A stretch of 64,000 bases of DNA from an uncultured Bacilli bacterium (GCA_934102335.1 CAKOSP010000001.1:248001-312000); one strand, 5' to 3'; counted from the stretch's first letter, positions 33,214 to 43,486 are shown. The notes: generated by a model from the sequence alone, not told the origin. Numbers and translations are program-made.

Positions 33214-34241
33214 AACGCTAAAGAGATTAATCTATCTATTAACTCCGTTGTAGATATATTTAAATTATTAATTAATTCTGGATACATTGATATATTTGTA
33301 AAACCAGGCATCGTATTAATTTCATTTAAATAAATATCATTGGTATCTTTATCTAAAAAGAAATCTACTCTAGCTAAACCATTTCCATCTATTGCAATAA
33401 AAGCTTTTTTAGCAATATTTTTAATATATTTTTCTTGCTCCTCAGTTATATTCGCAGGTATTAATGTTTTAGATTGCTTATCTTCATATTTAGATTTATA
33501 TGTATAAAATTCTCCATGTGGTAAAATTTCACCAACTCTTGAACATAAAATATCAGTATTATTTCCTAAAACTGCACATTCCAGCTCTTTAGCATTTATT
33601 GCCTTCTCTATTAAAATTTTATTATCATATTTGCTAGCTTCATTTAAATATTTAAATAAATCTCCGACTTTATCTACTTTAAAGCATCCAAAACTTGAAC
33701 CAGATCTGGATGCTTTAATAAAACAAGGAAGATTTATATCATTTATTATTCTATCTAAAACATTTTTATCTAAACTACAGTCATTATTTACAACCACAAA
33801 TTCTTTATTAATTTGTTTAACATATAAAGATGGAACTTGTTTTATATTAGCGGTTTTCAAAACTTTTTTAGTAACAACCTTATCCATAGCAAGCGCAGAT
33901 GCTAAAACTTTACAACCAACATATGGAACATTTGCTAATTCCAACAAACCTTGTATTGTGCCATCTTCGCCGTTCTTTCCATGCAAAACTGGAAACACTA
34001 CATCATATTGCTTTAAATAAGCTATTGTATTATCAATTTTCTTTGAGTTATCTAACCAATTTTCATTTGTATAATCATCCACATTTGGTGATAATTCATG
34101 CCATTTACCGTCTTTAGTAATTCCCAAAGTAGAAACATCGTACTTGCTAAAATCAATTTGCTTTCTTATATTTGTACAAGACATTTTGGAAACTTCATGT
34201 TCTGTAGAACATCCTCCTGTAATAAGCAACAATTTAATCAT
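33204..34241 (-). CDS. ddl: D-alanine--D-alanine ligase
   Basis: This ATP-grasp enzyme joins two D-Ala for the peptidoglycan stem. The 345 residues show G-G-C-S-T-E-H-E-V-S at the N-terminus (signature 1), F-P-V-L-H-G-K-N-G-E-D-G-T-I-Q-G, the lid with K-A-S-R-S-G-S-S-F-G, and the C-terminal metal site L-N-E-I-N-T-M-P-G-F-T. Its ATG overlaps the murF stop (ATGA), so the two cell-wall genes are coupled. Confidence 0.96.
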   Translation of the reverse strand: MIKLLLITGGCSTEHEVSKMSCTNIRKQIDFSKYDVSTLGITKDGKWHELSPNVDDYTNENWLDNSKKIDNTIAYLKQYDVVFPVLHGKNGEDGTIQGLLELANVPYVGCKVLASALAMDKVVTKKVLKTANIKQVPSLYVKQINKEFVVVNNDCSLDKNVLDRIINDINLPCFIKASRSGSSFGCFKVDKVGDLFKYLNEASKYDNKILIEKAINAKELECAVLGNNTDILCSRVGEILPHGEFYTYKSKYEDKQSKTLIPANITEEQEKYIKNIAKKAFIAIDGNGLARVDFFLDKDTNDIYLNEINTMPGFTNISMYPELINNLNISTTELIDRLISLALEK

Positions 34242-35587
34242 TTATATATCTCCTTTAGCCTTTGAACAATCTGTTCTAAGTGCATCCCATGCGAAGCTTT
34301 AACTAAAATTGCATCATTAGGCAATAGAATTTTATGCAAATAGTTAAACAATTCTTCATTATTTTTGAACAAAAAAGCCTGATCAGATTTTTTTCTAACT
34401 TCATTAATAAGAAATTTTGAAGATTTACCTACTGCTAAAACAATATCTATATTTTTCTTAACTAAATATTTTCCAACTTCTTCATGCAGTTCCTTGTCAA
34501 AGCTTCCTAATTCTAACATATCACCCAAAACAGCTATTTTTCTATTTAAAGATGTACTTAAAATATCTATTGCTGATTTCATACTATCTAAATTAGCATT
34601 ATAAGTACCGTCCTGTACTGTTATACCATCTTTTAATTTAATAATATCGGCTCTATTTTTAGTTAATTCAAAGTTTTTAATTCCTTCAATGCACATTTTT
34701 ATATCTATATTCAGACTTAAACCAACCATTAAAGCAATTAAAGCGTTGTAAACAAAATGTTTACCAGGAACAGGCACACATACACAATAAGTTTTATCTA
34801 AATAATTAATTTTAAAAGTTGAAGAATCACTTTTTAATTCTACATCAAAAGCTTTTAAATCCGATTCGCAATCAATACCGATACTTTTTAAAGAAAAAGA
34901 ACTAGGCGTAACTTTACTTAACATATCATTATCTTTATTAATTATTAATAGCCCATTTGGTTTTAATCCATTAACAATTTCCATCTTAGCCTTTAAAATA
35001 TTTTCACGAGATCCTAATTCACCAATATGAGCAGTTCCAACATTTGTAATAACAGCTATATTTGGCTTAGCTATATTTGTTAAATAGTCAATTTCCTTTA
35101 AATGGTTCATTCCCATCTCAATTACCATGACTTCTTCGTCTTGATATTTTAAAATAGTTAAAGGAAGACCTATATGATTATTATAATTACCATCAGTTTT
35201 TAATGCCTTATATTTAGTTTTTACTACACTATAGATCATATCTTTAGTACTAGTTTTTCCAACACTACCAGTTACGCCAATAACTATTGCCTGTGATTTT
35301 TCTCTAACATATTTAGCAAGTAATCCCAGAGCTTTTAAACAGTCCTCAACTAATATCACATTATCTATATCATAATTTTTGTTATATTCCGTAAATGTTG
35401 CATTAGCTCCGTTTTTATAGGCACTATCAATGTAGTCATGTCCATCATTATTTTCACCTTTTATAGGAATATACAAAGATCCGCTTTTACACTTTCTAGA
35501 GTCTTGAAAAAAACTAGTTATCTCATCATCTAAATTACCCTTTAAAAGTTTTCCACCAGTAGCCTTTAATATTTCTTTTATTAACAT
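34238..35587 (-). CDS. murF: UDP-MurNAc-tripeptide--D-Ala-D-Ala ligase
   Basis: MurF adds D-Ala-D-Ala to the UDP-MurNAc tripeptide. The 449-residue protein has the ATP-binding loop G-V-T-G-S-V-G-K-T-S-T-K-D near residue 107 and E-M-G-M-N-H near 155, as in Mur ligases. I use the ATG at 35587 with GGTGAT upstream; a GTG three codons earlier overlaps that site. It ends in TGA overlapping the ddl start, which shows that UGA is a stop in this organism. Confidence 0.95.
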   Translation of the reverse strand: MLIKEILKATGGKLLKGNLDDEITSFFQDSRKCKSGSLYIPIKGENNDGHDYIDSAYKNGANATFTEYNKNYDIDNVILVEDCLKALGLLAKYVREKSQAIVIGVTGSVGKTSTKDMIYSVVKTKYKALKTDGNYNNHIGLPLTILKYQDEEVMVIEMGMNHLKEIDYLTNIAKPNIAVITNVGTAHIGELGSRENILKAKMEIVNGLKPNGLLIINKDNDMLSKVTPSSFSLKSIGIDCESDLKAFDVELKSDSSTFKINYLDKTYCVCVPVPGKHFVYNALIALMVGLSLNIDIKMCIEGIKNFELTKNRADIIKLKDGITVQDGTYNANLDSMKSAIDILSTSLNRKIAVLGDMLELGSFDKELHEEVGKYLVKKNIDIVLAVGKSSKFLINEVRKKSDQAFLFKNNEELFNYLHKILLPNDAILVKASHGMHLEQIVQRLKEIYK

Positions 35588-35617
35588 ATAAATCACCTAT
35601 CTTTATTAAGTATTATA

Positions 35618-37861
35618 TCATAATTTAAATACGTCTTTATATATTTGATTATATGTCTTTACACCAATAATATCAATGTTCTTCATTATTTTCTTAGGTA
35701 TGCTTTCTAAATCAGGTAAATTATCTTCTGGTATATAAATAGTAGTTATTCCAGCATTAATGGCACCAATAATTTTTTCTTTTATACCACCAACTTTAGA
35801 TATATTTCCCCTTAATGAAATTTCTCCAGTAAAAGCCACATTTGAAGGTATAGATTTATCAAGATACAAAGACATAAGAGCAATAGCTATAGCAGCACCA
35901 GCACTAGGCCCATCCTTTTTACTTGTAGCATCTAAAAAATGAATGTGAATATCACTATTTGACATATTCATACTATAATTGGTTTTTAAAAAGTCTAAAG
36001 CTACACTAACTGATTCTTCTAAGGTTTTTCCTGGCATACCCGTAATAATAATATTTCCAGTTCCATGCATTTTAACTGTCTCTATCTTAGTTACAATTCC
36101 TCCAAGAGGTGTATATGCAAGTGCATTAGATACTCCAGGTTCTGTATCTTCTATTACATTTTGAGTTTTATACTTATATTCTCCCAAAATTGTTTTTACG
36201 TCTTGCACATTTAAATCGTCTAAAATAATTCTTCTAATATATTTTCTCAAAATTCTATCTAAATCTCTAACTCCAGATTCATAAGTATAATTATTAATTA
36301 TTATATTTAATAACTCATCATCTATATCTATTTTATTTATTCCATAATCTTTAAAAATTTTAGGCAATAAATATTTTTTAGTAATACTAAGTTTATCATA
36401 TGATGTATAACTGTTTAAGTTAATTATTTCTAATCTGTCAATTAAAGTACTAGGAATGTCACTTTCAATATTGGCAGTTAATATAAAAAATACTTTAGAC
36501 AAATCAAATGGTTCTTCAATATAGTTATCTACAAAAACAGTGTTTTGCACGGGATCTAATATTTCAAGTAAAGTTGAGGCAGGATCTCCTTTATAATCTT
36601 TTACCATTTTATCAACTTCATCAATTAAAATTACTGGATTTTTAGTTCCACACTTTCTTATACTTTGAATAATTTTACCAGGGCTAGCGCCCAAATAAGT
36701 TCTCCTAGAACCAATTAATTCTGTAGAGTCATTTAACCCACCTACTGATATTTTTATAAACTCCCTATTTAAAGCCGCAGCTATTGATGATGCTATTGAA
36801 GTTTTTCCAACTCCAGGAGGTCCTACCAAACAGATAATAGGATTATTAATATTAGGGTTAAGTTTTTTTACTCCAGCGTACTCAATAACCCTTTGTTTTA
36901 TTTCATCAAGACCGTAATGTGTTTTATTTAAGGATTTTTTAATTTTATCTACGTTGGTATTTTCTACACTAGTATTATTCCAAGGTAAGCTTAATACTAA
37001 ATCAATGTAATTTCTTAAAACATTAGTTTCTGGTGACATTTCACTAGCTACTTCATATTTTAAAATCTCATTTTTTAATTTCTTATAAGTTCTTTCATTT
37101 AAATGGAGAGTTTCTATTATTGAATTGAATTTTTCAATATCTTCATCTTTTAAACTTTTTTCTCCTAGTTCATTTTTGATTTCTTTTAGTTTTTCTCTTA
37201 AAATATATTCTTTTTGACCAACATCTATAGATTCACTAACTTTTTCATTAATTTTTTCTTCTAATTTTAAAACTTCTATTTCTTTTTGCAAATCAATCGC
37301 TAATGATTCAGCTCTTTTTAAAGGGTTAATCATCTGCATATAAGTAAGCTTTTTTTCAGTTTCAAAATTCATAAATGAAACAATTTTATCAGTTAAACTA
37401 TTTAAATCTCTTGTATTTTCCAAACTAGATATTATAGCATTTGAAATTTCTGGAGATCTATTTATATATTCTTTTAACAAATCAATTAATTTTCTTTTTA
37501 AAGCCATTTCCTGAGTAGAGTTTAATTTTGGGATTTCAATATCCATTATTTTAGCATTTAAAATATCTTTGCTATTTTTATTATAATACTTTTCTACTAC
37601 AACTCTTTTAATTCCTCTAAAATTAACTCTCAAATTATTATTTGTTAATTGTATTTTACTCTTAACCTTAGCAACTACCCCAACTTTTGGTAAAGTATTT
37701 TTATCATTCAAAGGTGCAACCACTAAAACTAAGGAAGCATCCTCATTACAAGCTTGTTCAATTATTTTTTTACTTATTTCAGATTTAAAATCAATTTTAA
37801 CTTCTTGATTCGGGAAAATTACAAGATTACGCATTAAGATAAGTGATATATCTTTACTCAT
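35618..37861 (-). CDS. lon: ATP-dependent protease Lon (LonA)
   Basis: The 747-residue LonA has an N-terminal substrate-recognition domain (to ~200), a coiled coil, an AAA+ domain with Walker A G-P-P-G-V-G-K-T at 347-354 and sensor loops, and a C-terminal protease domain. The Ser-Lys dyad is in D-G-P-S-A-G-A-A (about residue 650) and G-G-I-K-E-K-I-I-G-A (about 693). It degrades misfolded and regulatory proteins in the cytoplasm. A consensus-like promoter lies at 37888-37916, and AGGAGGTGA precedes the ATG. I see no CIRCE or CtsR operator near it. Confidence 0.96.
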   Translation of the reverse strand: MSKDISLILMRNLVIFPNQEVKIDFKSEISKKIIEQACNEDASLVLVVAPLNDKNTLPKVGVVAKVKSKIQLTNNNLRVNFRGIKRVVVEKYYNKNSKDILNAKIMDIEIPKLNSTQEMALKRKLIDLLKEYINRSPEISNAIISSLENTRDLNSLTDKIVSFMNFETEKKLTYMQMINPLKRAESLAIDLQKEIEVLKLEEKINEKVSESIDVGQKEYILREKLKEIKNELGEKSLKDEDIEKFNSIIETLHLNERTYKKLKNEILKYEVASEMSPETNVLRNYIDLVLSLPWNNTSVENTNVDKIKKSLNKTHYGLDEIKQRVIEYAGVKKLNPNINNPIICLVGPPGVGKTSIASSIAAALNREFIKISVGGLNDSTELIGSRRTYLGASPGKIIQSIRKCGTKNPVILIDEVDKMVKDYKGDPASTLLEILDPVQNTVFVDNYIEEPFDLSKVFFILTANIESDIPSTLIDRLEIINLNSYTSYDKLSITKKYLLPKIFKDYGINKIDIDDELLNIIINNYTYESGVRDLDRILRKYIRRIILDDLNVQDVKTILGEYKYKTQNVIEDTEPGVSNALAYTPLGGIVTKIETVKMHGTGNIIITGMPGKTLEESVSVALDFLKTNYSMNMSNSDIHIHFLDATSKKDGPSAGAAIAIALMSLYLDKSIPSNVAFTGEISLRGNISKVGGIKEKIIGAINAGITTIYIPEDNLPDLESIPKKIMKNIDIIGVKTYNQIYKDVFKL

Positions 37862-37887
37862 AAATTCACCTCCTGAAATTAGTTTTT

Positions 37888-37916
37888 ATTATATAATTTT
37901 CAGCAAATAAAGTAAA
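37888..37916 (-). promoter_or_regulatory. Promoter of lon
   Basis: TTTACT (37911-37916) and TATAAT (37888-37893) are 17 bases apart. Confidence 0.6.
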
Positions 37917-37974
37917 GAAAAAAACATCATAATATACATGAATTTTACTATTTTTTTTGTCAGAAAAAACAAGC

Positions 37975-38001
37975 ATAAAAAAAGCAACTATTTTGTTGCT
38001 T
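37975..38001 (-). terminator. Terminator of tig
   Basis: AAGCAAC and GTTGCTT pair around a six-base loop, followed by seven T on the minus strand, straddling the tig stop codon. Confidence 0.8.
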
Positions 38002-39256
38002 TCTTCTCATTACTTTCTTTTAAGATTTCTAATGCTTTATGCATTTTCATATCATATTTAACAACTTCTAAAGAGCCATATGCTTTTAATAATTCCTCAG
38101 TTGTAATACCATAATTTTCAGCCATTTCCTTAGCTTTAGCATCTACTTCTTTTTCTGTAAAGTCAACTTTATTTTCTTCAGCAATAGTTTCTAATAAATA
38201 ACGATATTTAATTCTTTTTTCAGCTTCTGGTTCCATTTGTTTATGTAAATCTTCTTCTTTAGTATTAGTAATTTGATAATAAGTATTTAAATCCATACCT
38301 TGCATTTTTAATTGTTCAGCATATTGATGCATCATTCTATGAACTTCTTCATGAATAATTTCTTCATTTATCTTAACAGTCATATTACCTGCTGCTTTTT
38401 CTAAACATTCATCAATAAACTTATCATCGGCAGCATGCTCTTTTTCATGTAATAAATGATGTTTAATTTCTTCTTTTAATTCATCAACAGACTTCATATC
38501 TTCATAACCTAAATCTTTAAAGAAATCTTCATTAAGTTCAGGTAAAACTCTAGTTTTAATTTCGTTAATTGTAACATCAAACTTAACTTTTTTACCTGCT
38601 AAATCTTTTGTATAATTATCTGGGAATTTTAAATCTATTGAAATTTTTTCACCTTGCTTTTTACCTATTAAAGCTTCTTCAAAGCCTGGAATAAATTGAT
38701 GAGTTCCAATACCTAAAGGATAGTTTTCTCCACTTCCACCTTCTAATTCTTTACCATCAACATAACCTTTAAAATCTATAACAGCAGTATCGCCTTCAGC
38801 AACTACACCATCATTTTTAACAATTTGATCTGCAGTTTGTTCTTGTAAATGCTTAATTTCCTCATCGATTTCTTCTTTAGTAACTTTACAAGCATCTTTT
38901 TTAATACCTAAATCTTTATATGAACCTAATTTAACTTCTGGTCTTGTTATAATAACATATTTTAAAGTTATACTATCTTTTGTAATTTGTTTTATATCAA
39001 CACTAGGCTCAGTTACAGGTGTAAGATCTTTATTATCATCTAATACTTTTTTATAACCAATATTAATAGCATCATTAACTGCATCAGGATATAAAGCTTC
39101 AATACCAAATTTCTTTATGAAAATTTCTTTTGGTGCAGTTCCTTTTCTAAAACCATCAATCTTAACTTCTTTATTTTTAGCTTTAAAAGTTTTATCTAGA
39201 CACTCAAGCCATTCTTTTTCTAGTTTAATTTCATATTCATGTACATTTTTTTCCAT
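37988..39256 (-). CDS. tig: Trigger factor
   Basis: This ribosome-bound chaperone and prolyl isomerase has 422 residues. The ribosome-binding signature G-F-R-K-G-T-A-P lies near residue 38. An FKBP-type PPIase domain follows (about 150-235, with G-D-T-A-V-I-D-F-K-G and F-I-P-G-F-E-E-A-L-I-G), then the helical substrate cradle. AGAGGA precedes the ATG. It is a single-gene unit between greA and lon. Confidence 0.96.
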   Translation of the reverse strand: MEKNVHEYEIKLEKEWLECLDKTFKAKNKEVKIDGFRKGTAPKEIFIKKFGIEALYPDAVNDAINIGYKKVLDDNKDLTPVTEPSVDIKQITKDSITLKYVIITRPEVKLGSYKDLGIKKDACKVTKEEIDEEIKHLQEQTADQIVKNDGVVAEGDTAVIDFKGYVDGKELEGGSGENYPLGIGTHQFIPGFEEALIGKKQGEKISIDLKFPDNYTKDLAGKKVKFDVTINEIKTRVLPELNEDFFKDLGYEDMKSVDELKEEIKHHLLHEKEHAADDKFIDECLEKAAGNMTVKINEEIIHEEVHRMMHQYAEQLKMQGMDLNTYYQITNTKEEDLHKQMEPEAEKRIKYRYLLETIAEENKVDFTEKEVDAKAKEMAENYGITTEELLKAYGSLEVVKYDMKMHKALEILKESNEKKATK

Positions 39257-39325
39257 AATTTCCTCTTTTCCAACAAATGTATTATATCTTATTTTATCTT
39301 TTATTACAAGAAATTTTTCTTAAAC

Positions 39326-39348
39326 AAAAAACAGATAAAATCTGTTTT
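39326..39348 (-). terminator. Terminator of greA
   Basis: AAAACAGA and TCTGTTTT pair around a four-base loop, with a T-run on the minus strand, at the greA stop. Confidence 0.7.
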
Positions 39349-39820
39349 AAGCTATATTAGAAATTACTATATTATATCCTCCATTAGGACTTTCTACAGT
39401 AACTTTATCATTCTTTTTATGATTAATAAGTGCTTGACCTAGTGGTGAATCATTAGAGATTTTACCATTAAATATATCAGCTTCCATAGATCCAACTATT
39501 TTATATTCTTCTTCTTCACCATCATCATACTTAATAGTAACAACACTACCTAAGCCAACAACGTCAGCATCTTTTTTTGTATCTGCAATAACAGCATGTT
39601 CAAGTTGATATTCTAAATCTTTAATTTTCGCCTCAACTTGTGCTTGCTCATTTCTAGCAGCATCATAATCTGCATTTTCTGATAAATCTCCTTGGGCTCT
39701 AGCTTCCTTTAAAGCCTTTATTATCTCAGGGCGTCTTTCATTTTTTAAAAAATTTAGCTCTGTTTCCAAATCAAGATATCCATCAGCAGTTAACACGATT
39801 GAATTTGATTCCTTTTTCAT
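39347..39820 (-). CDS. greA: Transcription elongation factor GreA
   Basis: GreA rescues backtracked RNA polymerase by stimulating transcript cleavage. The 157-residue length is canonical when the ATG at 39820 is used (GGAG nine bases upstream). The coiled-coil tip carries A-R-A-Q-G-D-L-S-E-N-A-D-Y-D-A-A with the two essential acidic residues, and the C-terminal domain has the S-P-L-G-Q-A-L-I segment. It follows the trhP/trmR block, as in Bacillus (with udk missing). Confidence 0.96.
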   Translation of the reverse strand: MKKESNSIVLTADGYLDLETELNFLKNERRPEIIKALKEARAQGDLSENADYDAARNEQAQVEAKIKDLEYQLEHAVIADTKKDADVVGLGSVVTIKYDDGEEEEYKIVGSMEADIFNGKISNDSPLGQALINHKKNDKVTVESPNGGYNIVISNIA

Positions 39821-39894
39821 TTTTACCAGCTCCATTTTAATAATTTTTAGATTATCTTTAACAATAATCGAGACTAATATTACTATAAAATTAT

Positions 39895-41073
39895 TTATTT
39901 GTCAAACATTTTTATTCTTAATAAATCATATTTATTTAAATGCGTTTTTACAGGAAGTTTAACAATCATTTTTGGATGATTTGCAATATTTATCTTATTA
40001 TTTGTCTCGTCGTATATTGTATGTATTTTATAGTCAAAAGTTTCAATATTAGGACCAAAAAATTGAATTTCATCACCAATTTTAAAATAATTTCTTTGCT
40101 CAATAGTGGCTACTTGTTTTTCTTCATCATAATCCAGAACAATTCCTAAAAAATCTTGATTAGTTACTTCAACTCGATCAGACCAATATTGATCTTCCAC
40201 AGTAGTTTTTCCACCATAAAATTGAGGTTTTGAATCTCTATTCGCACATCTATTTAAAACTTGTAAATAATATTTCTTATCATTTTCAGATAAAGTTTTA
40301 TTTTTTATTCCATCAATAATTCTTCTATAACAAAGTAAGACAGTAGCAACATAATAAATTGATCTCATTCTTCCTTCAACTTTAAATGATGATACCCCCA
40401 TTTCCATCAATTCGCCTATATTATCAATCATATTCAAATCTTTACTCATCATAGTAAAATCAGGACCATTATTAGTTTTAAAACACCATCTACAGGCTTG
40501 TACACAACCACCTCTATTAGAATCTCTATTTGTTAAAATATTTGAAAGTACACACTTGCCACTAATACTTGTACACATAGCCCCATGTACAAATACTTCA
40601 ACCTCTACACCAGTTTCTTCAATGATTTTTTTTATATCATCTTTATTAGTTTCTCTAGCAAGCACAATTCTTTTAACACCTAGTTTTTGCCAAAATTTCA
40701 CAGCGTTAATATTAAAAGTACTATTTTGAGTCGATAAAACAACCGGAATCTTTAGACCTAACTCTTTTATTTTTTTTACTACGACAATATCACTGGCAAT
40801 AACTCCATCAATACCAATATTATCTAAAAATTTTAAATATTCATCTAATCCAGTTAATTCTTTCTGATGAAAAATAATATTTACAGTTACATAAATCTTT
40901 TTATTTAAATCATGTGCATATTTGCAAGCCAATTCAATTTCTTCATTAGTAAAATTATTAGCATTTGCTCTTAAACTGTATTTTTTCCCACCAATATATA
41001 CCGCATCAGCACCATATAAAAAAACATATTTTATTTTTTCTAAATCCCCAGCTGGAGCAAGTAACTCAACCAT
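39895..41073 (-). CDS. trhP2: U32 peptidase family tRNA hydroxylation protein (TrhP2/YrrO-like)
   Basis: The 392-residue protein belongs to the U32 family, whose tRNA-modifying members install 5-hydroxyuridine at wobble U34 using prephenate-derived chemistry and an Fe-S cluster. E-L-L-A-P-A-G-D-L-E-K opens the protein. The signature E-V-F-V-H-G-A-M-C-T-S-I-S-G-K-C (about 163-178) and the following C-V-Q-A-C-R-W-x-C supply the conserved cysteines. The ATG at 41073 is chosen for its AGGA spacing; an ATG four codons upstream overlaps trhP1. The adjacent trmR would methylate the product to 5-methoxyuridine. Confidence 0.88.
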   Translation of the reverse strand: MVELLAPAGDLEKIKYVFLYGADAVYIGGKKYSLRANANNFTNEEIELACKYAHDLNKKIYVTVNIIFHQKELTGLDEYLKFLDNIGIDGVIASDIVVVKKIKELGLKIPVVLSTQNSTFNINAVKFWQKLGVKRIVLARETNKDDIKKIIEETGVEVEVFVHGAMCTSISGKCVLSNILTNRDSNRGGCVQACRWCFKTNNGPDFTMMSKDLNMIDNIGELMEMGVSSFKVEGRMRSIYYVATVLLCYRRIIDGIKNKTLSENDKKYYLQVLNRCANRDSKPQFYGGKTTVEDQYWSDRVEVTNQDFLGIVLDYDEEKQVATIEQRNYFKIGDEIQFFGPNIETFDYKIHTIYDETNNKINIANHPKMIVKLPVKTHLNKYDLLRIKMFDK

Positions 41074-41074
41074 A

Positions 41075-41848
41075 TTACTCACCATCCTTTAATTTATAAA
41101 TAGTTTCTTTATACAAAAAACCATCGTAATACTTTTCTTTAGTATCAGAAGAATTAATTAACTCTAAAATATCTTCATTCTTTAAAAATACAGTATTAAT
41201 AAAAACATATCTTACTTTATCACAATCATTAAATTCAAAATTTTTTATACAAGGATCATCATAAAACACTGTACCATCCAAAGACTCAATACCAATTAGT
41301 TCTTTATTATTTACAGATATATTTAAAAGTTGATTATCATCAAGATCATAATGATTATAATAGTTTTTAATTAAATTTCTCTGGGAATATAATACACTTG
41401 TATGTCCAAAGCCAAATATACATAATTTTTTAATCGAATTAGAAATAATAATTTTTATTTCTTCTTTAGTTAAATCTGTACTTAAAATTATACTATCAAC
41501 ATATTCAAGCATATAGTTTACAGATAAAGTATTAGCTAATTGATGTGGCATATATAATATTTTTTCAATATCTAAATCTTTAGTAATTTCTAAAACCCCT
41601 AAATCATCAAAAATAATACCCTTAAATTTTTTTTGATGTAAAATATCAGCTAATAAAACCAAATCATTATTATCTAATAACTTATTTATATAAATATAAT
41701 CATTTTCTGCAATTTCATCGATTGAAAAATATTTAGTAAAACCAACAGAAAAAAATTTAAGAGGAAATGCCAAATTTACATTCAGCTCTCTTAAATAACT
41801 AATAATTTCACTATTTTGTACTAAAACTAAAAATTTATTTTTCTTCAT
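41075..41848 (-). CDS. trhP1: U32-family companion protein (TrhP1/YrrN-like)
   Basis: The 257-residue protein corresponds in position and length to YrrN, the short U32 partner of YrrO in ho5U34 synthesis. It is divergent in sequence: a TIM-barrel-like run of alternating strands and helices is visible, but the cysteine cluster of the long partner is absent. The ATG at 41848 overlaps the end of trmR. The Shine-Dalgarno sequence is weak (GAAAGA), so coupled translation is likely. The identification is driven mainly by context. Confidence 0.65.
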   Translation of the reverse strand: MKKNKFLVLVQNSEIISYLRELNVNLAFPLKFFSVGFTKYFSIDEIAENDYIYINKLLDNNDLVLLADILHQKKFKGIIFDDLGVLEITKDLDIEKILYMPHQLANTLSVNYMLEYVDSIILSTDLTKEEIKIIISNSIKKLCIFGFGHTSVLYSQRNLIKNYYNHYDLDDNQLLNISVNNKELIGIESLDGTVFYDDPCIKNFEFNDCDKVRYVFINTVFLKNEDILELINSSDTKEKYYDGFLYKETIYKLKDGE

Positions 41849-42434
41849 TTTTTCTTTCACTCACAGCTAATCCATCTCCAATATCATAAAACTTTGTGTC
41901 AAACTCAGTATTAGCCTTTAAAAATTCTATGTACTCTTCTATTTTTTCTACTAAACTCTTTAAATTAGACTTATCCAATTTATTTGATTGGCCAACATAA
42001 CCATGAAATTTAATATTATCTGTAATAATAACGCCATCATCACTTAAAAAATATTTAAATTTTTCAAAAAATTTTGTATTTTGAGCTTTAGCAGCATCGA
42101 TAAAAATCAAATCATATTTAAGTTCATTAGATAAATTAACTTCTAAAGCATCTTGATAAACGACATTTATTTTTTTCTCTAATCCACATTTTTTTACATT
42201 TTTTAAGCATTCCATATAACGAGTTTCATCTCTTTCAATCGTTGTAACAGTACAAGCATCAGATGCTGAAGCCATAAGAATTGCTGAATAGCCAATTGCA
42301 CTACCTATTTCTAAAATGTTTTTAACATCATTATTTTTTATATATTTCATAATCCATGCTATAGATTTTTTTTCAATAATTGGTACGTTTTCTTTTAAAG
42401 CATACTCTTCCATTTCCAATAAATACTGTTTCAT
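41835..42434 (-). CDS. trmR: tRNA 5-hydroxyuridine methyltransferase
   Basis: This SAM-dependent class I O-methyltransferase of the YrrM/TrmR group has 199 residues. The SAM-binding motif I reads I-L-E-I-G-S-A-I-G-Y-S near residue 41. The acidic motif D-L-I-F-I-D-A-A-K (about 108-116) and the T-D-N-I segment supply metal and substrate ligands. It methylates ho5U34 to mo5U34 on tRNAs reading several four-codon boxes. The order mltG-trmR-trhP1-trhP2 matches B. subtilis yrrL-M-N-O. Confidence 0.88.
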   Translation of the reverse strand: MKQYLLEMEEYALKENVPIIEKKSIAWIMKYIKNNDVKNILEIGSAIGYSAILMASASDACTVTTIERDETRYMECLKNVKKCGLEKKINVVYQDALEVNLSNELKYDLIFIDAAKAQNTKFFEKFKYFLSDDGVIITDNIKFHGYVGQSNKLDKSNLKSLVEKIEEYIEFLKANTEFDTKFYDIGDGLAVSERKNEEK

Positions 42435-42442
42435 ATTATCTC

Positions 42443-43486
42443 CTAACCATTAGACTTAAACACTAAAAATTCTTTATAATCAGCTGTGAACTTAATTGTA
42501 CCATCTTTACTTGCAAAAAACCATATATAATTATCATTTGAAGGATTTAAAGCTGCTGTAATTGATTCTAAAGATGGATTACAAATTGGACCAACTGGTA
42601 GTCCGAAATTTGTTTCTAAACGAGTATTATATTTACTCGTTGATGCTAAATCTTTCTTTGTTAAACTACTTGTAAGTGGTTTTTGAACTGCATAATACGT
42701 TGTAACATCCATTCCTAAATTCATACCAATATCAATTCTTTTATCAATTACTTGAGATATTTTAGCTCTATTTGAAGCATTTGTACCCTCAGCCTCAATT
42801 ATTGAAGCTTTAGTAATTATTTCATGAATAGACATACTATTATCATCAATACTTGCTTTTAAATCATTTAATTTATTGGCAGTTTCTTTTAACATTTTTT
42901 CAATTATCTCTTTTATTGTTGCATCTTTATAAAAAGAATACTTACTCGGAAATAAATACCCTTCTAAAGGATAATAAATTTCACTATTTAAAATATCACT
43001 TTTCAAAAAAGAATATTTATTAATTAGTTCTTGAGCATAATCTTTATCTTTAAAAACAGCAATTACTTCATCATAATCATAATTAAAATTTTCACTTATA
43101 GTTTTAGCATAATCAGTAATTCTTTTGCCTTCTATAAAAGTCACATTAATTGTTTCTTTTCCTTTTATTTCACCATTCGCTATCGATTTAAGAATTTTTC
43201 TTGTACTATCCATTCTATTTAATTCATAAGTACCAGCCTGAAGTTTCAAATTTCTTAAACCCACTAAAACTAATGCAGCTTGTTCATTTTTAATAATTCC
43301 AGCATTTTCCAAATTTTTAACAATATCCACTCTAGATGAGCCATAATTAATAGTAAAATCAACAATTTCACTATTTTTTGAAACTGGAGATAAAAGTATA
43401 TTAAATATTATAACCCCAATTAAAAGTATACTTGCTATTGTAATCAAAACAATACTTAGTATTTTTTTCCTCTTTTTATTTTTCAT
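42443..43486 (-). CDS. mltG: Endolytic murein transglycosylase MltG
   Basis: MltG cuts nascent glycan strands and sets their length. The 347-residue protein has an N-terminal membrane helix (about 10-32), a LysM-like region, and the YceG catalytic domain with I-I-E-A-E-G near residue 237 (catalytic Glu), then G-M-N-L-G-M-D-V-T-T-Y-Y and G-L-P-V-G-P-I-C-N-P. It overlaps the upstream yrzB by four bases. Confidence 0.93.
   Translation of the reverse strand: MKNKKRKKILSIVLITIASILLIGVIIFNILLSPVSKNSEIVDFTINYGSSRVDIVKNLENAGIIKNEQAALVLVGLRNLKLQAGTYELNRMDSTRKILKSIANGEIKGKETINVTFIEGKRITDYAKTISENFNYDYDEVIAVFKDKDYAQELINKYSFLKSDILNSEIYYPLEGYLFPSKYSFYKDATIKEIIEKMLKETANKLNDLKASIDDNSMSIHEIITKASIIEAEGTNASNRAKISQVIDKRIDIGMNLGMDVTTYYAVQKPLTSSLTKKDLASTSKYNTRLETNFGLPVGPICNPSLESITAALNPSNDNYIWFFASKDGTIKFTADYKEFLVFKSNG

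Noticed and set aside
34238..34241. Possible use of UGA as tryptophan, as in Mollicutes
   Set aside because: murF ends with TGA overlapping the ddl ATG, the HerA-like gene ends with TGA, and Trp codons are TGG throughout.
37862..37987. Heat-shock operators upstream of lon
   Set aside because: I looked for CIRCE and CtsR-type repeats and saw neither.
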